A DNA stretch of 64,000 bases from NCBI RefSeq assembly GCF_030409715.1, contig NZ_JAUFQI010000001.1, positions 1,233,001-1,297,000 on the forward strand, given 5' to 3'. Shown here one piece after another: positions 25,842-36,133 of this stretch. The notes under the pieces are model-generated. The model ran no database searches, was not told the origin of the DNA, and saw only the letters and a list, made by a program, of their open reading frames with translations. The DNA comes from Reinekea marina. GTDB lineage: Bacteria; Pseudomonadota; Gammaproteobacteria; Pseudomonadales; Natronospirillaceae. The stretch's first letter is position 1, and every line of letters starts with the position of its first letter. A program made the translations under genes and the position numbers.

Positions 25842-26139
25842 AAAGAGGTCGATTAGCCGCGAATTTAGACTTGGCCTAGGTTGTGCATATTGAGGTCTAG
25901 GCGCTCAGTTTTGCTTAGTATGTTGATCATTTATTTCCTGAATGGCGGCTGAACCTTAATGGTTGACTCGCTCCGCACCTTTATGTAACTTTTCACACAG
26001 AACAGTTGCACTAGGGCGAATTCATTAAAAGGTTCGACTTTACATGGAAGCGTGCTAGGCTGGCTGGGCAAACAAACCGATGCCACATTACCCATGTTGG
26101 CTGAAGGAAGTTAATAATAAAAAAATGCAGGAGATTCTT

Positions 26140-27162
26140 ATGTTTAAGAAGGCAGTCCTTACCACCCTTGGCGTTGCAATTTCATCAACTATGATGATGT
26201 CTACCGCTCAAGCCGGTGAAGTTCTAGATGGAGTTAAAGAAAAAGGTTTTTTACAGTGTGGTGTGAGCCAAGGTCTACCAGGCTTCTCTAACTCTGACGA
26301 AAATGGTAACTGGACAGGTCTAGACGTTGATTTTTGTCGTGCTGTAGCAGCCGCAATTTTTGGCGATGCATCTAAAGTTAAATACACTCCATTATCAGCT
26401 AAAGAGCGTTTCACCGCACTTCAGTCTGGTGAAATCGATATGCTATCTCGTAACACTACTTGGACTCAGACTCGTGATACCTCTTTAGGTATTAACTTTG
26501 CTGGCGTAACTTACTACGACGGTCAAGGCTTCATGGTTCGTAAAGATCTAGGTGTTACCAGTGCATTGGAATTAGATGGTGCATCTGTATGTACTAACCA
26601 AGGTACTACGACAGAATTGAACTTAGCAGACTATTTCCGTGCAAACGGCATGAGCTTTGAGCCAGTTGTATTTGAAAAAGCAGACGAAGTTGTAGCAGCT
26701 TACGACAATGGTCGTTGTGATGTATACACCACGGATGCTTCGGGTCTTGCGGCTCAACGTACTAAGCTAGCAGAGCCAGCGGCTCACATGGTATTACCTG
26801 AGATTATCTCTAAAGAGCCATTAGGCCCTGCAGTTGCTCACGGTGACGACCAAATGTTAGATATCGTTGCTTGGTCTATCAATGCAACAGTAGAAGCTGA
26901 AGAGATGGGTCTAAACTCATCTAACATTGGCAAAGTAAAAGGTGACGCTTCTGCATCACCAGGTGTTAAGCGCTTCATTGGTGCAGACGGTTCTTTAGGT
27001 GCAAACCTAGGTCTGGATGCAGAGTGGGCCTACAACATTGTTAGCCAAGTAGGTAACTACGGTGAAATTTGGGATCGTAACGTTAAACCACTTGAATTAC
27101 CACGCGGTCTAAACACCTTGTGGAAAGACGGTGGCATCATGTACGCGCCACCAGTACGCTAA
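26140..27162 (+). CDS. aapJ: General L-amino acid ABC transporter, substrate-binding protein
   Basis: This 340-residue periplasmic binding protein has a signal peptide (MFKKAVLTTLGVAISSTMMM..AQA) and a cluster 3 polar amino-acid fold (GVSQGLPGFSNSDENG, GLDVDFCRAVAAA, FTALQSGEIDML). It belongs to the AapJ/BztA branch of broad-range L-amino acid receptors. The start is set by AGGAG 6 nt before MFKK. Codon use is visibly more biased than in its neighbours, in keeping with high expression. A strong hairpin follows it, before aapQ. Confidence 0.93.
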   Translation: MFKKAVLTTLGVAISSTMMMSTAQAGEVLDGVKEKGFLQCGVSQGLPGFSNSDENGNWTGLDVDFCRAVAAAIFGDASKVKYTPLSAKERFTALQSGEIDMLSRNTTWTQTRDTSLGINFAGVTYYDGQGFMVRKDLGVTSALELDGASVCTNQGTTTELNLADYFRANGMSFEPVVFEKADEVVAAYDNGRCDVYTTDASGLAAQRTKLAEPAAHMVLPEIISKEPLGPAVAHGDDQMLDIVAWSINATVEAEEMGLNSSNIGKVKGDASASPGVKRFIGADGSLGANLGLDAEWAYNIVSQVGNYGEIWDRNVKPLELPRGLNTLWKDGGIMYAPPVR

Positions 27163-27182
27163 GTTTTATAGCGTAACTAAGT

Positions 27183-27213
27183 TAAACGCTGAGAGTATTG
27201 CTCTCAGCGTTTA
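27183..27213 (+). terminator. Hairpin between aapJ and aapQ (partial terminator or 3' stabiliser)
   Basis: TAAACGCTGAGAG and CTCTCAGCGTTTA make a perfect 13-bp stem with a 5-nt loop 20 bp after aapJ, followed by a short T-rich stretch. Such structures usually keep receptor mRNA abundant over permease mRNA. The rest of the roughly 210-bp gap holds no gene. Confidence 0.7.
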
Positions 27214-27376
27214 TTGTTTTAAAGAGGCTTATTGTAGTTTTGTCTCGTTCTAATGAAACCCAAAATAAAAAGTTATTAAGACTCGGTTTTGTTAGTTAGG
27301 TATTCGCTTAGTTTTAGCGAGTCATAATTATAAAAAGTAATTTGATGTATCACCTTTCACTGAGGGAGACTGATTT

Positions 27377-28564
27377 GTGACTGATCAAATCAAATCGGAC
27401 GCTCCGGCAAAACCACCTTTTTGGCGCGATCCTGAAAAACGTGCGCTGATTTTCCAAGGTGTGTTTTTAGCCTTAGTCTTGTATGTTATTTATATCCTTG
27501 TTCGAAACACTCTAACTAACCTTGATGCTCGAGGTATTTCAACCGGCTTTGACTTTTTAGGCACCACAACGGGCTTTAAAATTTCAGAGACGCTAATTGA
27601 GTATACTCAGAGTGCCACTTATTTAGACGTATTCTTTGTTGGCTTACTAAACACTATTCTGGTGTCTGTCGTTGGTATTTTCTTTGCGACAATGCTTGGT
27701 TTTACTATGGGTGTTGCCCGGTTATCAAATAACTGGCTAATTGCACGTTTGGCGGCAATTTATGTAGACACGCTTAGAAACATTCCACTCTTATTGCAGC
27801 TGTTTTTCTGGTATTTTGCTGTATTGAGACCTCTTCCGAATCCTAAGCAGGCCTTAGAGTTTGGAGAAAGTTTATTCTTATCTAATCGTGGACTATTTGC
27901 CCCGAAACCCATTTTTGAAGATGGCTTTGGGCTCGTAGTTGCCGCTGTTGTTATCGCAATTATTTCGGTATTTGCGATACGTCGGTGGGCTCGAATTCGC
28001 CAAGAGAAAACCGGCGAACAATTCCCTGTGTTATATACGGCCCTCGGGTTGCTTATCGGCTTACCATTGGTGGCTTTCCTTGTAACTGGGTTACCACTTT
28101 CTTGGGATGTCCCAGCTCTAAAAGGCTTTAACTTTCAAGGCGGAATGGTACTGACACCTGAGTTTGCGGCACTTGTGTTTGCGTTATCAGTTTATACGTC
28201 ATCATTTATTGCTGAAATTGTTCGTGCCGGTATTTTATCTGTCGACAATGGACAAACCGAAGCCGCTTATTCGCTCGGCATTAAGCCAAGCTGGACAACG
28301 AAACTGATTATTGTTCCTCAGGCATTGCGAGTGATTATTCCACCTTTAACGTCACAGTACTTAAACTTAACGAAGAACTCATCGTTAGCGGCCGCTATTG
28401 CATACCCAGATTTAGTCGCGGTATTTGCAGGTACAGCGCTTAACCAAGTGGGTCAGGCCGTTGAGATTATGGGCATGACATTAGCGGTTTATTTATTCTT
28501 GAGCTTGTTTATTTCTATGCTTATGAACTGGTATAACGCGCGCAACGCGTTAATTGAGCGGTAA
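27377..28564 (+). CDS. aapQ: General L-amino acid ABC transporter, permease 1
   Basis: This 395-residue inner-membrane permease has the HisMQ-type C-terminal core with the EAA loop (GQTEAAYSLGIKPSWTTKLIIVPQALR), plus the extra internal segment typical of AapQ/BztB. It pairs with the AapM subunit. It begins with GTG after GGGAGAC. It is separated from aapJ by the hairpin and joined to aapM by an 11-bp gap. Confidence 0.93.
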   Translation: MTDQIKSDAPAKPPFWRDPEKRALIFQGVFLALVLYVIYILVRNTLTNLDARGISTGFDFLGTTTGFKISETLIEYTQSATYLDVFFVGLLNTILVSVVGIFFATMLGFTMGVARLSNNWLIARLAAIYVDTLRNIPLLLQLFFWYFAVLRPLPNPKQALEFGESLFLSNRGLFAPKPIFEDGFGLVVAAVVIAIISVFAIRRWARIRQEKTGEQFPVLYTALGLLIGLPLVAFLVTGLPLSWDVPALKGFNFQGGMVLTPEFAALVFALSVYTSSFIAEIVRAGILSVDNGQTEAAYSLGIKPSWTTKLIIVPQALRVIIPPLTSQYLNLTKNSSLAAAIAYPDLVAVFAGTALNQVGQAVEIMGMTLAVYLFLSLFISMLMNWYNARNALIER

Positions 28565-28575
28565 GGGGCCATATT

Positions 28576-29691
28576 ATGACAACTCAAAAATATCCTGTTG
28601 GCCAACATCCTAACTTACCACCTCCGAGCAGTTCGGTAGGTGTTGTGCATTGGATGCGTGAGAATTTATTCAGTAACTGGATAAATACCTTATTTACGTT
28701 TTTTGCACTGTACATCATCTTTAAGTTTTTACCGCCCTTGATAGATTGGGTCATTATTTCAGCTGATTGGTCTGGCGATAGCCGAGACTCATGCTCTAAA
28801 GAAGGTGCTTGCTGGGTCTTTATTCGAGTATGGTTCGATCAGTTAATGTATGGCCGATTCCCAGATGATCAGGTATGGCGAATTAACTTTTCCTATATAT
28901 TAGGCATCGCTGCGGCTATTCCTTTGTTCATCAATGCCGTTTCACGCACCATAAAGTTAGCTTTAATTGGCTTCTTGTTGGTCATTTATCCAATCATTTG
29001 TTTCTACCTTTATTATGGTGGTGGCTTTGGTTTGGAAATCGTTGAAACATCGGTATGGGGTGGTTTGTTCTTAACCTTAGTGATTGCTGTAACGGGTATT
29101 GTCATGTCGCTTCCAATCGGGATATTACTTGCCCTGGGTCGCCGATCTAATATGCCGGTTGTAAAATCATTCTGTGTCGTCTTCATCGAATTTTGGCGTG
29201 GTATCCCGCTGATTACCGTTCTGTTTATGGCATCGGTAATGTTTCCATTATTCGTACCAGAAGACATCAGCCCAGATAAGCTCTTAAGAGTCTTGGTGGG
29301 AGTCACCTTGTTTTCTTCAGCCTACATGGCCGAAGTGGTGCGCGGGGGCTTACAAGCTATGCCTAAAGGGCAGTATGAAGCGGCAGCGGCGTTAGGGTTA
29401 AACTACACCAAGAGCACCATGCTGATTATTCTTCCTCAAGCATTGAAGATGGTAATTCCTGGTATTGTGAATACATTTATTGGCCTGTTTAAAGACACCA
29501 CGCTGGTATTGATTATTGGTTTATTTGACTTGCTTGGTATGGCTCAAATGGCAGCAACGAACCCTAATTGGTTAGGGTTTACAATTGAAGGCTATGTCTT
29601 CGCTGCATTTGGTTTCTTTATATTTTGTTTCAGCATGAGTCGTTACTCTCAACGTTTAGAGCGCATGTTGGATACTGGACACAGCAATTAA
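28576..29691 (+). CDS. aapM: General L-amino acid ABC transporter, permease 2
   Basis: This 371-residue permease has several TMs and the EAA loop KGQYEAAAALGLNYTKSTM, followed by the conserved ILPQALKMVIPGIVN. The N-terminal half contains the AapM-specific insert with a Cys pair (SRDSCSKEGACWVF) on the periplasmic side. It forms the heterodimeric channel with AapQ. It lies in the middle of the tightly packed aapQMP genes. Confidence 0.93.
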   Translation: MTTQKYPVGQHPNLPPPSSSVGVVHWMRENLFSNWINTLFTFFALYIIFKFLPPLIDWVIISADWSGDSRDSCSKEGACWVFIRVWFDQLMYGRFPDDQVWRINFSYILGIAAAIPLFINAVSRTIKLALIGFLLVIYPIICFYLYYGGGFGLEIVETSVWGGLFLTLVIAVTGIVMSLPIGILLALGRRSNMPVVKSFCVVFIEFWRGIPLITVLFMASVMFPLFVPEDISPDKLLRVLVGVTLFSSAYMAEVVRGGLQAMPKGQYEAAAALGLNYTKSTMLIILPQALKMVIPGIVNTFIGLFKDTTLVLIIGLFDLLGMAQMAATNPNWLGFTIEGYVFAAFGFFIFCFSMSRYSQRLERMLDTGHSN

Positions 29692-29702
29692 GGATTTAGG
29701 TC

Positions 29703-30470
29703 ATGACAGAAGCAAATTCTCGTGAACTATCTGATGAGATCGTCATCAAGATTGATAAAATGCACAAATGGTACGGTGACTTTCATGTTTTGAAAGACAT
29801 CAATTTAAACGTTAAGAAAGGTGAGCGCATCGTAGTGTGTGGTCCTTCTGGTTCTGGTAAGTCAACGATGATTCGTTGTATTAACCGTCTAGAGGAGCAC
29901 CAGCAAGGCAGCATCATCGTAAACGGTACTGAGTTAACCAGCGATGTTAAGCATATTGAAGAAGTTCGTCGCGAAGTCGGTATGTGCTTTCAGCACTTTA
30001 ACTTATTTCCGCACTTAACCATCCTAGAAAACTTAACTTTAGCGCCTATGTGGGTACGTAAAATACCTAAAGCGGAAGCCGAAGCGACCGCCATGCATTA
30101 TTTAGAGCGTGTTAAGATTCCAGATCAGGCGAATAAATATCCAGGTCAACTTTCTGGTGGCCAGCAGCAACGTGTAGCGATTGCGCGTTCACTGTGCATG
30201 AAGCCAGAAGTGATGTTATTTGACGAACCTACGTCTGCGCTTGACCCTGAAATGATTGCCGAAGTACTCGATGTAATGGTGACATTAGCAGAAGAAGGCA
30301 TGACGATGATTTGTGTAACCCACGAAATGGGTTTCGCAAAGAAAGTAGCTGACCGCGTTATCTTTATGGATGCAGGGCAAATTATCGAAGAAAACAACCC
30401 TGAAGATTTCTTCGAACGGCCAGAGAATGATCGTACTAAGCTATTCTTAAGCCAAATTTTAGGGCACTAA
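29703..30470 (+). CDS. aapP: General L-amino acid ABC transporter, ATPase
   Basis: This 255-residue ABC ATPase of the polar amino-acid (HisP/GlnQ) family has Walker [11 protein letters not shown]-loop [10 protein letters not shown], signature [15 protein letters not shown], Walker [15 protein letters not shown] and H-loop CVTHEMGFA. It is the last gene of aapJQMP and is followed by a terminator. The same ATPase could also serve other receptors. Confidence 0.95.
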   Translation: MTEANSRELSDEIVIKIDKMHKWYGDFHVLKDINLNVKKGERIVVCGPSGSGKSTMIRCINRLEEHQQGSIIVNGTELTSDVKHIEEVRREVGMCFQHFNLFPHLTILENLTLAPMWVRKIPKAEAEATAMHYLERVKIPDQANKYPGQLSGGQQQRVAIARSLCMKPEVMLFDEPTSALDPEMIAEVLDVMVTLAEEGMTMICVTHEMGFAKKVADRVIFMDAGQIIEENNPEDFFERPENDRTKLFLSQILGH

Positions 30471-30499
30471 GTTACTCAAAGTGCTGTAAAATCAAATTG

Positions 30500-30526
30500 A
30501 AAGCCACGGTTGCGTGGCTTTTTTCG
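30500..30526 (+). terminator. Intrinsic terminator of aapJQMP
   Basis: AAAGCCACG-GTTG-CGTGGCTTT makes a 9-bp stem with a 4-nt loop and a run of T. It lies 30 bp after the aapP stop. Confidence 0.88.
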
Positions 30527-30563
30527 TTATAGATTAAAATAAATCGACTCTTGAGGAATTGTT

Positions 30564-31574
30564 ATGAAAGCTGTCGGATACCAAGCTTCCTTGCCTATAA
30601 ATGAAGATCAGGCGCTGTTGGATATTGAATTGCCAGTACCTGTCGCAAGTGGACAAGATATTCTGGTTCGTGTTGAGGCCGTGTCGGTTAACCCTGTAGA
30701 TACTAAAATTCGTATGCGCGCGGCTGCAGAAGCGGGCCAATATAATGTGCTGGGGTTTGATGCGGCCGGTGTGGTTGAAGCCGTAGGGCCGGATGTTCGA
30801 TTATTTAAGCCAGGCGACAAAGTTTGGTATGCCGGTGCGATGAATCGCCCTGGGTCCAATGCTCAATTTCAATTAGTCGATGAACGCCTTGTAGCCGAAA
30901 AGCCACTATCGTTAAGTTTTGAGCAAGCTGCGGCGCTGCCATTAACGGCAATCACGGCCTGGGAGTTATTATTTGATCGTTTTGGTCTCAGCAAAGACAG
31001 TACAGGAACCCTATTGATTTTAGGCGCGTCTGGTGGGGTCGGTTCTATAATGATTCAGTTGGCAAAAGCCTTGACCGAACTCACCGTTATTGCTTCAGCG
31101 TCACGGCAAGAAACGCAAGAGTGGGTTAAAGAGCTTGGTGCTGACTTCGTCGTTAATCACAGTCAAAACTTACAATCACAATTAGAAGCTCTGGAAATAG
31201 GACCCATTAATTACATTGCAAGCCTAAATGGAACGGGGCAGCATCTGGCAACTATTGCAGAAGTTATCGCACCACAAGGTAAGTTTGGCCTAATTGATGA
31301 CGCGGATGTGCTCGATGTTATGCCGTTTAAGCGTAAGAGTGTGTCGATACATTGGGAGTTTATGTTTACTCGATCATTGTTCCAAACAAGCGACATGATT
31401 CAGCAGCATAAAATACTGAGGCGAGTATCCAGCTTAGTCGATTCGAAAAATATAAAGAGTACAGCAAACGAGAGTCTCGGATTGATTAATGCTGCCAACT
31501 TAAAAGCCGCTCATGCGTTGCTGGAAAGTAATAAGGCTAAAGGAAAAATTGTTCTAGCCGGGTTCGAAGAATAG
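30564..31574 (+). CDS. Zinc-type alcohol dehydrogenase / quinone oxidoreductase family
   Basis: This 336-residue medium-chain dehydrogenase/reductase resembles the adh_fam_1 group. The N-terminal GroES-like domain includes ILVRVEAVSVNPVDTKIR and GFDAAGVVEAVGPDVRLFKPGDKVW; the Rossmann domain has LLILGASGGVGSIMIQLAKAL. Catalytic-zinc Cys/His ligands are missing, so it is more likely a zinc-independent NADPH:quinone or enone reductase. RBS GAGGAA precedes the ATG. It is monocistronic, and its 3' end faces a rhodanese gene, with an 11-bp-stem hairpin lacking a T-tract between them. Confidence 0.87.
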   Translation: MKAVGYQASLPINEDQALLDIELPVPVASGQDILVRVEAVSVNPVDTKIRMRAAAEAGQYNVLGFDAAGVVEAVGPDVRLFKPGDKVWYAGAMNRPGSNAQFQLVDERLVAEKPLSLSFEQAAALPLTAITAWELLFDRFGLSKDSTGTLLILGASGGVGSIMIQLAKALTELTVIASASRQETQEWVKELGADFVVNHSQNLQSQLEALEIGPINYIASLNGTGQHLATIAEVIAPQGKFGLIDDADVLDVMPFKRKSVSIHWEFMFTRSLFQTSDMIQQHKILRRVSSLVDSKNIKSTANESLGLINAANLKAAHALLESNKAKGKIVLAGFEE

Positions 31575-31624
31575 TGTTTTTAGTCGGCATGAGCTTATTT
31601 TCAAGCTCATGCCCAATGGATGGC

Positions 31625-31867
31625 TTACATTAAGTTGCTAACACCGCCGGCATTAGTAACATTTGAAAAGCCTGCTCGCTCGAGCAACGTTTTAGCCACA
31701 CCAGCCCTACCGCCAGAAAGACAATAAACGGTAATGCTTTCTGTTTTCTCTAAATTCATCCCATTGCTGAGTTGAATGGCAAGTTGATCTACAGGCACAT
31801 TAATCGCACCTTGGGCATGACCTTGTTGATACTCTGCAGGTGATCGAACGTCGATTAGATGTTGCAT
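31625..31867 (-). CDS. Single-domain rhodanese
   Basis: This 80-residue minimal rhodanese, of PspE/GlpE size, has LIDVRSPAEYQQGHAQGAINVP and the active-site loop CLSGGRA with the persulfide-carrying Cys near 49. It has no signal peptide, so it is cytoplasmic. Upstream on its strand a TTGACC box and a perfect TATAAT lie 14 bp apart, closer than usual but probably the promoter. Sulfur-transfer partners are unknown. Confidence 0.85.
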   Translation of the reverse strand: MQHLIDVRSPAEYQQGHAQGAINVPVDQLAIQLSNGMNLEKTESITVYCLSGGRAGVAKTLLERAGFSNVTNAGGVSNLM

Positions 31868-31967
31868 TGGAGTATTTCCTGTTATGTAAATTAGATTTTT
31901 CTAATATTATATTGTTCTAATGTAAGGTCAATGGTTTTTTAAAGCCCCTATTCTTAAGCCTTTGCCG

Positions 31968-31996
31968 TTTAAAAGACCGCACGACTAGGGTATTCT
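31968..31996 (+). promoter_or_regulatory. Candidate sigma-70 promoter of leuS
   Basis: TTTAAA and TATTCT are separated by 17 bp, each matching four of six consensus bases, about 65 bp before the leuS ATG. Confidence 0.3.
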
Positions 31997-32062
31997 TACG
32001 ACTCTTAAGTCTGAGCCATTCGCTTGGTCATTCATTCGTTAACGATGTGAGTTTTTAAATCC

Positions 32063-34630
32063 ATGGAAGCTAGTTACTCCCCCGCCTCAATTGAGCGCAA
32101 AATCCAGAAAGTCTGGGATGAAAAGCAGGTCTTTAAGGCCGTTGTCGACAGCAACAAAGAAAAATTTTATTGCCTGTCTATGCTGCCATACCCCAGCGGT
32201 GCGCTGCACATGGGGCATGTTCGTAACTACACCATTGGCGATGTCATCAGTCGTTTTCAACGCATGCAAGGCAAAAATGTAATACAACCCATAGGTTGGG
32301 ATGCGTTCGGAATGCCAGCTGAAAATGCAGCGATACAAAATAATGTTGCGCCAGCTAAATGGACGTTTGAAAACATTGACTACATGCGAGACCAGTTAAA
32401 AACCTTGGGCTTTGCTTACGATTGGAGTCGTGAAGTCACGACCTGTAAACCGGAATATTATAAGTGGGAGCAATGGTTTTTTACTCGGTTAATTGAAAAA
32501 GATCTCGCTTACAAAAAGTCTTCCTTTGTAAACTGGTGTCCTCACGATCAAACCGTTTTAGCGAATGAACAGGTTCATGATGGCTGTTGTTGGCGTTGCG
32601 ATACGCCGGTAGAGCGTAAAGAGATGGACCAATGGTTTGTGCGTACCACCGCCTATGCCGAAGAATTGCTTTCTGAGTTAGATAATTTAACAGGCTGGCC
32701 AGAAGAAGTTGTCGCGATGCAACGAAACTGGATCGGTAAATCGAAAGGCGTAAACCTGAGCTTTACCATAAAAGACAGCGATGAATCGTTGGAAGTTTAT
32801 ACGACACGCCCCGATACGCTTTATGGTGTTACTTATGTGGCCGTTGCCGCTGGGCATCCTATTGCAGCGAAAGCCGCTGAACAAAACCCAGAGTTAGCCG
32901 CATTTATTGAAGAATGTAAAACCTCTACTACCTCCGAGGCTGATATGGCCACCATGGAGAAAAAGGGCTGTGCCACTGGCGTCATGGCGATTCATCCATT
33001 AACGGGTGAAGAAGTACCCGTTTGGGCCGCTAATTTTGTATTAATGGATTACGGTACAGGCGCAGTAATGTCTGTTCCAGGTCACGATCAACGAGATTAT
33101 GAATTCGCAAACAAATACGGCTTAAGTATTAAGCAAGTTGTAGAGCCAGCGCAAAGCTCGGAAGTAACCTGTGATTTGTCTGAAGCCGCTTTCACTGAGA
33201 AAGGCGTCTTAATTAATTCAGGTGAGTTCAATGGCCTTGAATTTGATGCCGCATTTGAGGCGATTTCAAGCGCATTGGCCAATGCCGGTAAAGGCTCTGT
33301 TACAACGAATTATCGTTTGCGAGATTGGGGCGTAAGTCGACAACGTTATTGGGGCACGCCAGTGCCGGTTGTGTATGTTGATGGCGAAGCCAAACCTGCT
33401 GAAGACTTCCCGATTGAACTTCCATATGATGTAGTGTTTGATGGCTCGAATTCACCCATCAAGAATAACCCTGAGTTCGAGCAAACCACATGGCGCGGCC
33501 AACCAGCGATACGAGAAACCGATACATTTGATACCTTCATGGAGTCAAGTTGGTATTTTGCGCGTTACTGCACGCCTCATTACGACGAAGGCATGCTTGA
33601 GCCGAAAGAAGCTAACTACTGGCTACCGGTAGATCAATACATTGGCGGCATTGAGCATGCGACGATGCACCTTATGTACGCTCGCTTTTTCCATAAAGCA
33701 TTACGTGATGAAGGCTTAGTCGAATCCAATGAGCCGTTCACCAACTTGCTTTGTCAAGGCATGGTTTTAGCGGAAACATGGTACAAAATGGAAGGCTCAA
33801 CTCGTGTTTGGGTTTCACCTGATGACGTCGAGCCAACCAAAGATGATCAAGGTAAGGTAATTGGTGGTGTTCAAAAGTCGACAGGTGAAGCAGTGACCTT
33901 CGGTGGCATCGCTAAAATGTCTAAGTCTAAAATGAATGGGAAAGACCCCCAGGCTGCTATTGATGAATACGGTGCCGATACCGTTCGATTGTTCTCAATG
34001 TTTGCCGCGCCTCCAGAGCAAACCTTGGAATGGACGGAATCGGGCGTGCAAGGTTCGAAGAAGTTTTTAGAGCGCTTATGGCGTGCGGTTCATCAGTTTG
34101 TAGAACAAGGCGATCATGCTGAGCTAAACGTAGCTACTTTAAACGAAGCCGAAAAAACATTACGACGTAAAACCCATGAAACCATAGAAGGCGTCACCGC
34201 CGACTTTGGTGAGCGCAAAACCTTTAATACAGCCATCGCTAAAGTGATGGAATTGATCAATGCGGTAAATCGTTTCGATGGACAATCTCCAGTGATCGGA
34301 GAGGCATTAGAAACAGCGGTGTTAGTTTTATCGCCCATTGCGCCTCATATTTGCCAAGAGCTATGGCAGCAGCTAGGTCATGATGATCTCGTTATTGATG
34401 CCCAATGGCCAGTGGTCGATTCTTCGGCATTGGTGAAAGATACTTTGTTGTATGTTGTTCAGGTAAATGGAAAGGTGCGTGCGAAGCTCGAAGTGAGCGC
34501 AAGCACTGGGAAGGATGAACTCGAAGCTATGGCTTTAGCCGATGAGCGTGTACAGTCGTTTACCGATGGAAAAACGATTCGCAAAGTAATTGTTGTACCA
34601 AAGAAGTTGGTAAGTATCGTTGCAAACTAA
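32063..34630 (+). CDS. leuS: Leucyl-tRNA synthetase
   Basis: This class Ia synthetase of 855 residues has the HIGH-type signature [17 protein letters not shown] near 45, the zinc-1 region, the CP1 editing domain (including [15 protein letters not shown] and [13 protein letters not shown]), and KMSKSKMNG near 620. The order matches the bacterial alpha-type enzyme. It starts at [15 protein letters not shown]. The 3' end overlaps the lptE start by 11 bp, giving the widespread leuS-lptE-holA order. Confidence 0.98.
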   Translation: MEASYSPASIERKIQKVWDEKQVFKAVVDSNKEKFYCLSMLPYPSGALHMGHVRNYTIGDVISRFQRMQGKNVIQPIGWDAFGMPAENAAIQNNVAPAKWTFENIDYMRDQLKTLGFAYDWSREVTTCKPEYYKWEQWFFTRLIEKDLAYKKSSFVNWCPHDQTVLANEQVHDGCCWRCDTPVERKEMDQWFVRTTAYAEELLSELDNLTGWPEEVVAMQRNWIGKSKGVNLSFTIKDSDESLEVYTTRPDTLYGVTYVAVAAGHPIAAKAAEQNPELAAFIEECKTSTTSEADMATMEKKGCATGVMAIHPLTGEEVPVWAANFVLMDYGTGAVMSVPGHDQRDYEFANKYGLSIKQVVEPAQSSEVTCDLSEAAFTEKGVLINSGEFNGLEFDAAFEAISSALANAGKGSVTTNYRLRDWGVSRQRYWGTPVPVVYVDGEAKPAEDFPIELPYDVVFDGSNSPIKNNPEFEQTTWRGQPAIRETDTFDTFMESSWYFARYCTPHYDEGMLEPKEANYWLPVDQYIGGIEHATMHLMYARFFHKALRDEGLVESNEPFTNLLCQGMVLAETWYKMEGSTRVWVSPDDVEPTKDDQGKVIGGVQKSTGEAVTFGGIAKMSKSKMNGKDPQAAIDEYGADTVRLFSMFAAPPEQTLEWTESGVQGSKKFLERLWRAVHQFVEQGDHAELNVATLNEAEKTLRRKTHETIEGVTADFGERKTFNTAIAKVMELINAVNRFDGQSPVIGEALETAVLVLSPIAPHICQELWQQLGHDDLVIDAQWPVVDSSALVKDTLLYVVQVNGKVRAKLEVSASTGKDELEAMALADERVQSFTDGKTIRKVIVVPKKLVSIVAN

Positions 34631-35114
34631 GTTTCTAAAGTCATCTTTGGTTATCAGTGGGTTGATCGTTATGCTATCAGCCTGCGGATACCAGCTGAGA
34701 CAACAAGCGGTATTAGATGTTGGTCTTAAGGCCATTGTTTGGCAGGCAGAAATTGACGCCGATCGTTTTTACCCGGTGTTAAAACGAGCTCTAGCAAACT
34801 ATCAAGCAGAGTTGTCGAATAAACCAGCGGATGTACTGTTAACCTTGCATGCATTGGATGTGGCAGACAGTGTGTTGGGTAAAGTGCGCAGTTTGCGTGC
34901 AACCGCAATATGGAGCGTCACCAATGCGTGGGGTGAGACGATTGTGTACAGGCATATCAGCACAGCAGTTGCAAGCGAGTCAAACGTAGAGTCGGACAGC
35001 GCTTTGAATCTGTTGCAAATTCAATTATTTGAAAATCTCGCCGACAGTTTTGTTGTTCAACTCAGTCGAATAACGCCTGATCAGCTTGAGCTATCGCCGG
35101 AGTCTCCGAAATGA
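34620..35114 (+). CDS. lptE: LPS-assembly lipoprotein LptE
   Basis: LptE plugs the LptD barrel that inserts LPS into the outer membrane. The 164-residue precursor has a short lipoprotein signal ending in the lipobox LSAC, then GYQLRQQ as is typical of LptE. Sequence conservation in this family is low, so position after leuS and before holA is the strongest support. The start is TTG, overlapping the leuS end by 11 bp; an internal ATG would remove the signal peptide. It overlaps holA by 4 bp. Confidence 0.9.
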   Translation: MQTKFLKSSLVISGLIVMLSACGYQLRQQAVLDVGLKAIVWQAEIDADRFYPVLKRALANYQAELSNKPADVLLTLHALDVADSVLGKVRSLRATAIWSVTNAWGETIVYRHISTAVASESNVESDSALNLLQIQLFENLADSFVVQLSRITPDQLELSPESPK

Positions 35115-36130
35115 AATTATCGGTGGCTCAATTATCGACTCAACTCAATCAATCCGCATTGCCACCGGTGATATGGCTAAGTGGAGATGAACCTCTGTTA
35201 GTGATAGAAGCCAGTGATTTAGTGCGAGCATCGGCTAAGCAAGCTGGCATTACCGAACGTAAAGTGATTGAAGTAGACGCCAAATTTGACGGCGCTGAAC
35301 TGATTGCTTCGAACCAATCTATGTCTCTGTTCGGTGATAGAGAGCTGATTGAATTGCGTTTAACCAGTAAATTCAACGACAAAGGTCGTAAGGCGTTGAT
35401 GGAGTACATCGAGACGGCGAACCCCGATAATTGTTTATTGATTATTTCTGACCGTATCGAAGCGGCGCAATCGAAAGCGAAATGGTTTAACAAGTTGGTC
35501 GAAGCCGGTTGGTGGGTACCCATTTGGCCTATTGAGCATCATCAATTGGGCGGCTGGTTAAAACAGCGCTTTGCGCAAATGAATTTAACGGCCGATCAAG
35601 ACGCCATCGCATTGATGGTTGAGCGAATTGATGGGAATCTATTGGCGGCGAAGCAAGAAATAGAAAAGCTAGCGTTGCTAACAGACAACCAGAATATTAC
35701 CGCAGAAACAGTCTTGGCCAGCGTGTCAGACAGCTCTCGTTATACGGTTTTTGACTTAGCCAGTGCCATGTTGTCAGGTGATTTAACTCGATCACTCAAA
35801 ATCTTATCGGGGTTGCGAGGCGAAGGTGTCGAGCCTCCAATTGTACTGTGGCTGTTAACGCGTGAATTGCGACTGGTTATTGAACTTGCTGAAGCCGGGC
35901 CACAGGGCTTAGCCTCTGCATTTAAGCGTCTGCGCGTGTTTGATAAACGGCAAAATGATTATAGGCAGGCTTTGAATCGCGCTAGTCTTGTTCACTATCA
36001 ACAATGTTTGCTGGCCTGCTCTGAGATAGATGCCATGATAAAAGGCCAGATCAAGGCTGACCCGTGGGATAAGCTCAGTGAGCTCACCGTTGCAGTCAGC
36101 GCGCCGCAAATAGCCGCTTACAGTCTCTAA
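35111..36130 (+). CDS. holA: DNA polymerase III delta subunit
   Basis: HolA opens the beta clamp within the clamp loader. This 339-residue AAA+-like protein has the N-terminal beta-interacting region (SLFGDRELIELRL), the central domain (LLAAKQEIEKLALL) and the C-terminal collar domain (RYTVFDLASAMLSGD, EPPIVLWLLTRELR). No functional Walker motif is present, as is normal for delta. The ATGA overlap with lptE indicates coupling. It ends 3 bp from the convergent argP gene. Confidence 0.96.
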   Translation: MKLSVAQLSTQLNQSALPPVIWLSGDEPLLVIEASDLVRASAKQAGITERKVIEVDAKFDGAELIASNQSMSLFGDRELIELRLTSKFNDKGRKALMEYIETANPDNCLLIISDRIEAAQSKAKWFNKLVEAGWWVPIWPIEHHQLGGWLKQRFAQMNLTADQDAIALMVERIDGNLLAAKQEIEKLALLTDNQNITAETVLASVSDSSRYTVFDLASAMLSGDLTRSLKILSGLRGEGVEPPIVLWLLTRELRLVIELAEAGPQGLASAFKRLRVFDKRQNDYRQALNRASLVHYQQCLLACSEIDAMIKGQIKADPWDKLSELTVAVSAPQIAAYSL

Positions 36131-36133
36131 CCA

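Noticed and set aside
25872..25887. GG-N10-GC match (TGGCCTAGGTTGTGCA) upstream of aapJ
   Set aside because: The -12 part reads GTGC instead of TTGC, no NtrC dyad is nearby and the leader would be about 240 nt. Not convincing as a sigma-54 promoter.
25961..26070. Sigma-70-like boxes upstream of aapJ
   Set aside because: TTGACT with TAACTT at 17 bp, and TCGACT with TAGGCT at 16 bp, each match poorly at one element; the real aapJ promoter cannot be chosen by eye.
31586..31613. 11-bp stem hairpin between the oxidoreductase and rhodanese genes
   Set aside because: Perfect stem (GGCATGAGCTT/AAGCTCATGCC) but no T-tract on either strand; possible terminator without enough support to list.
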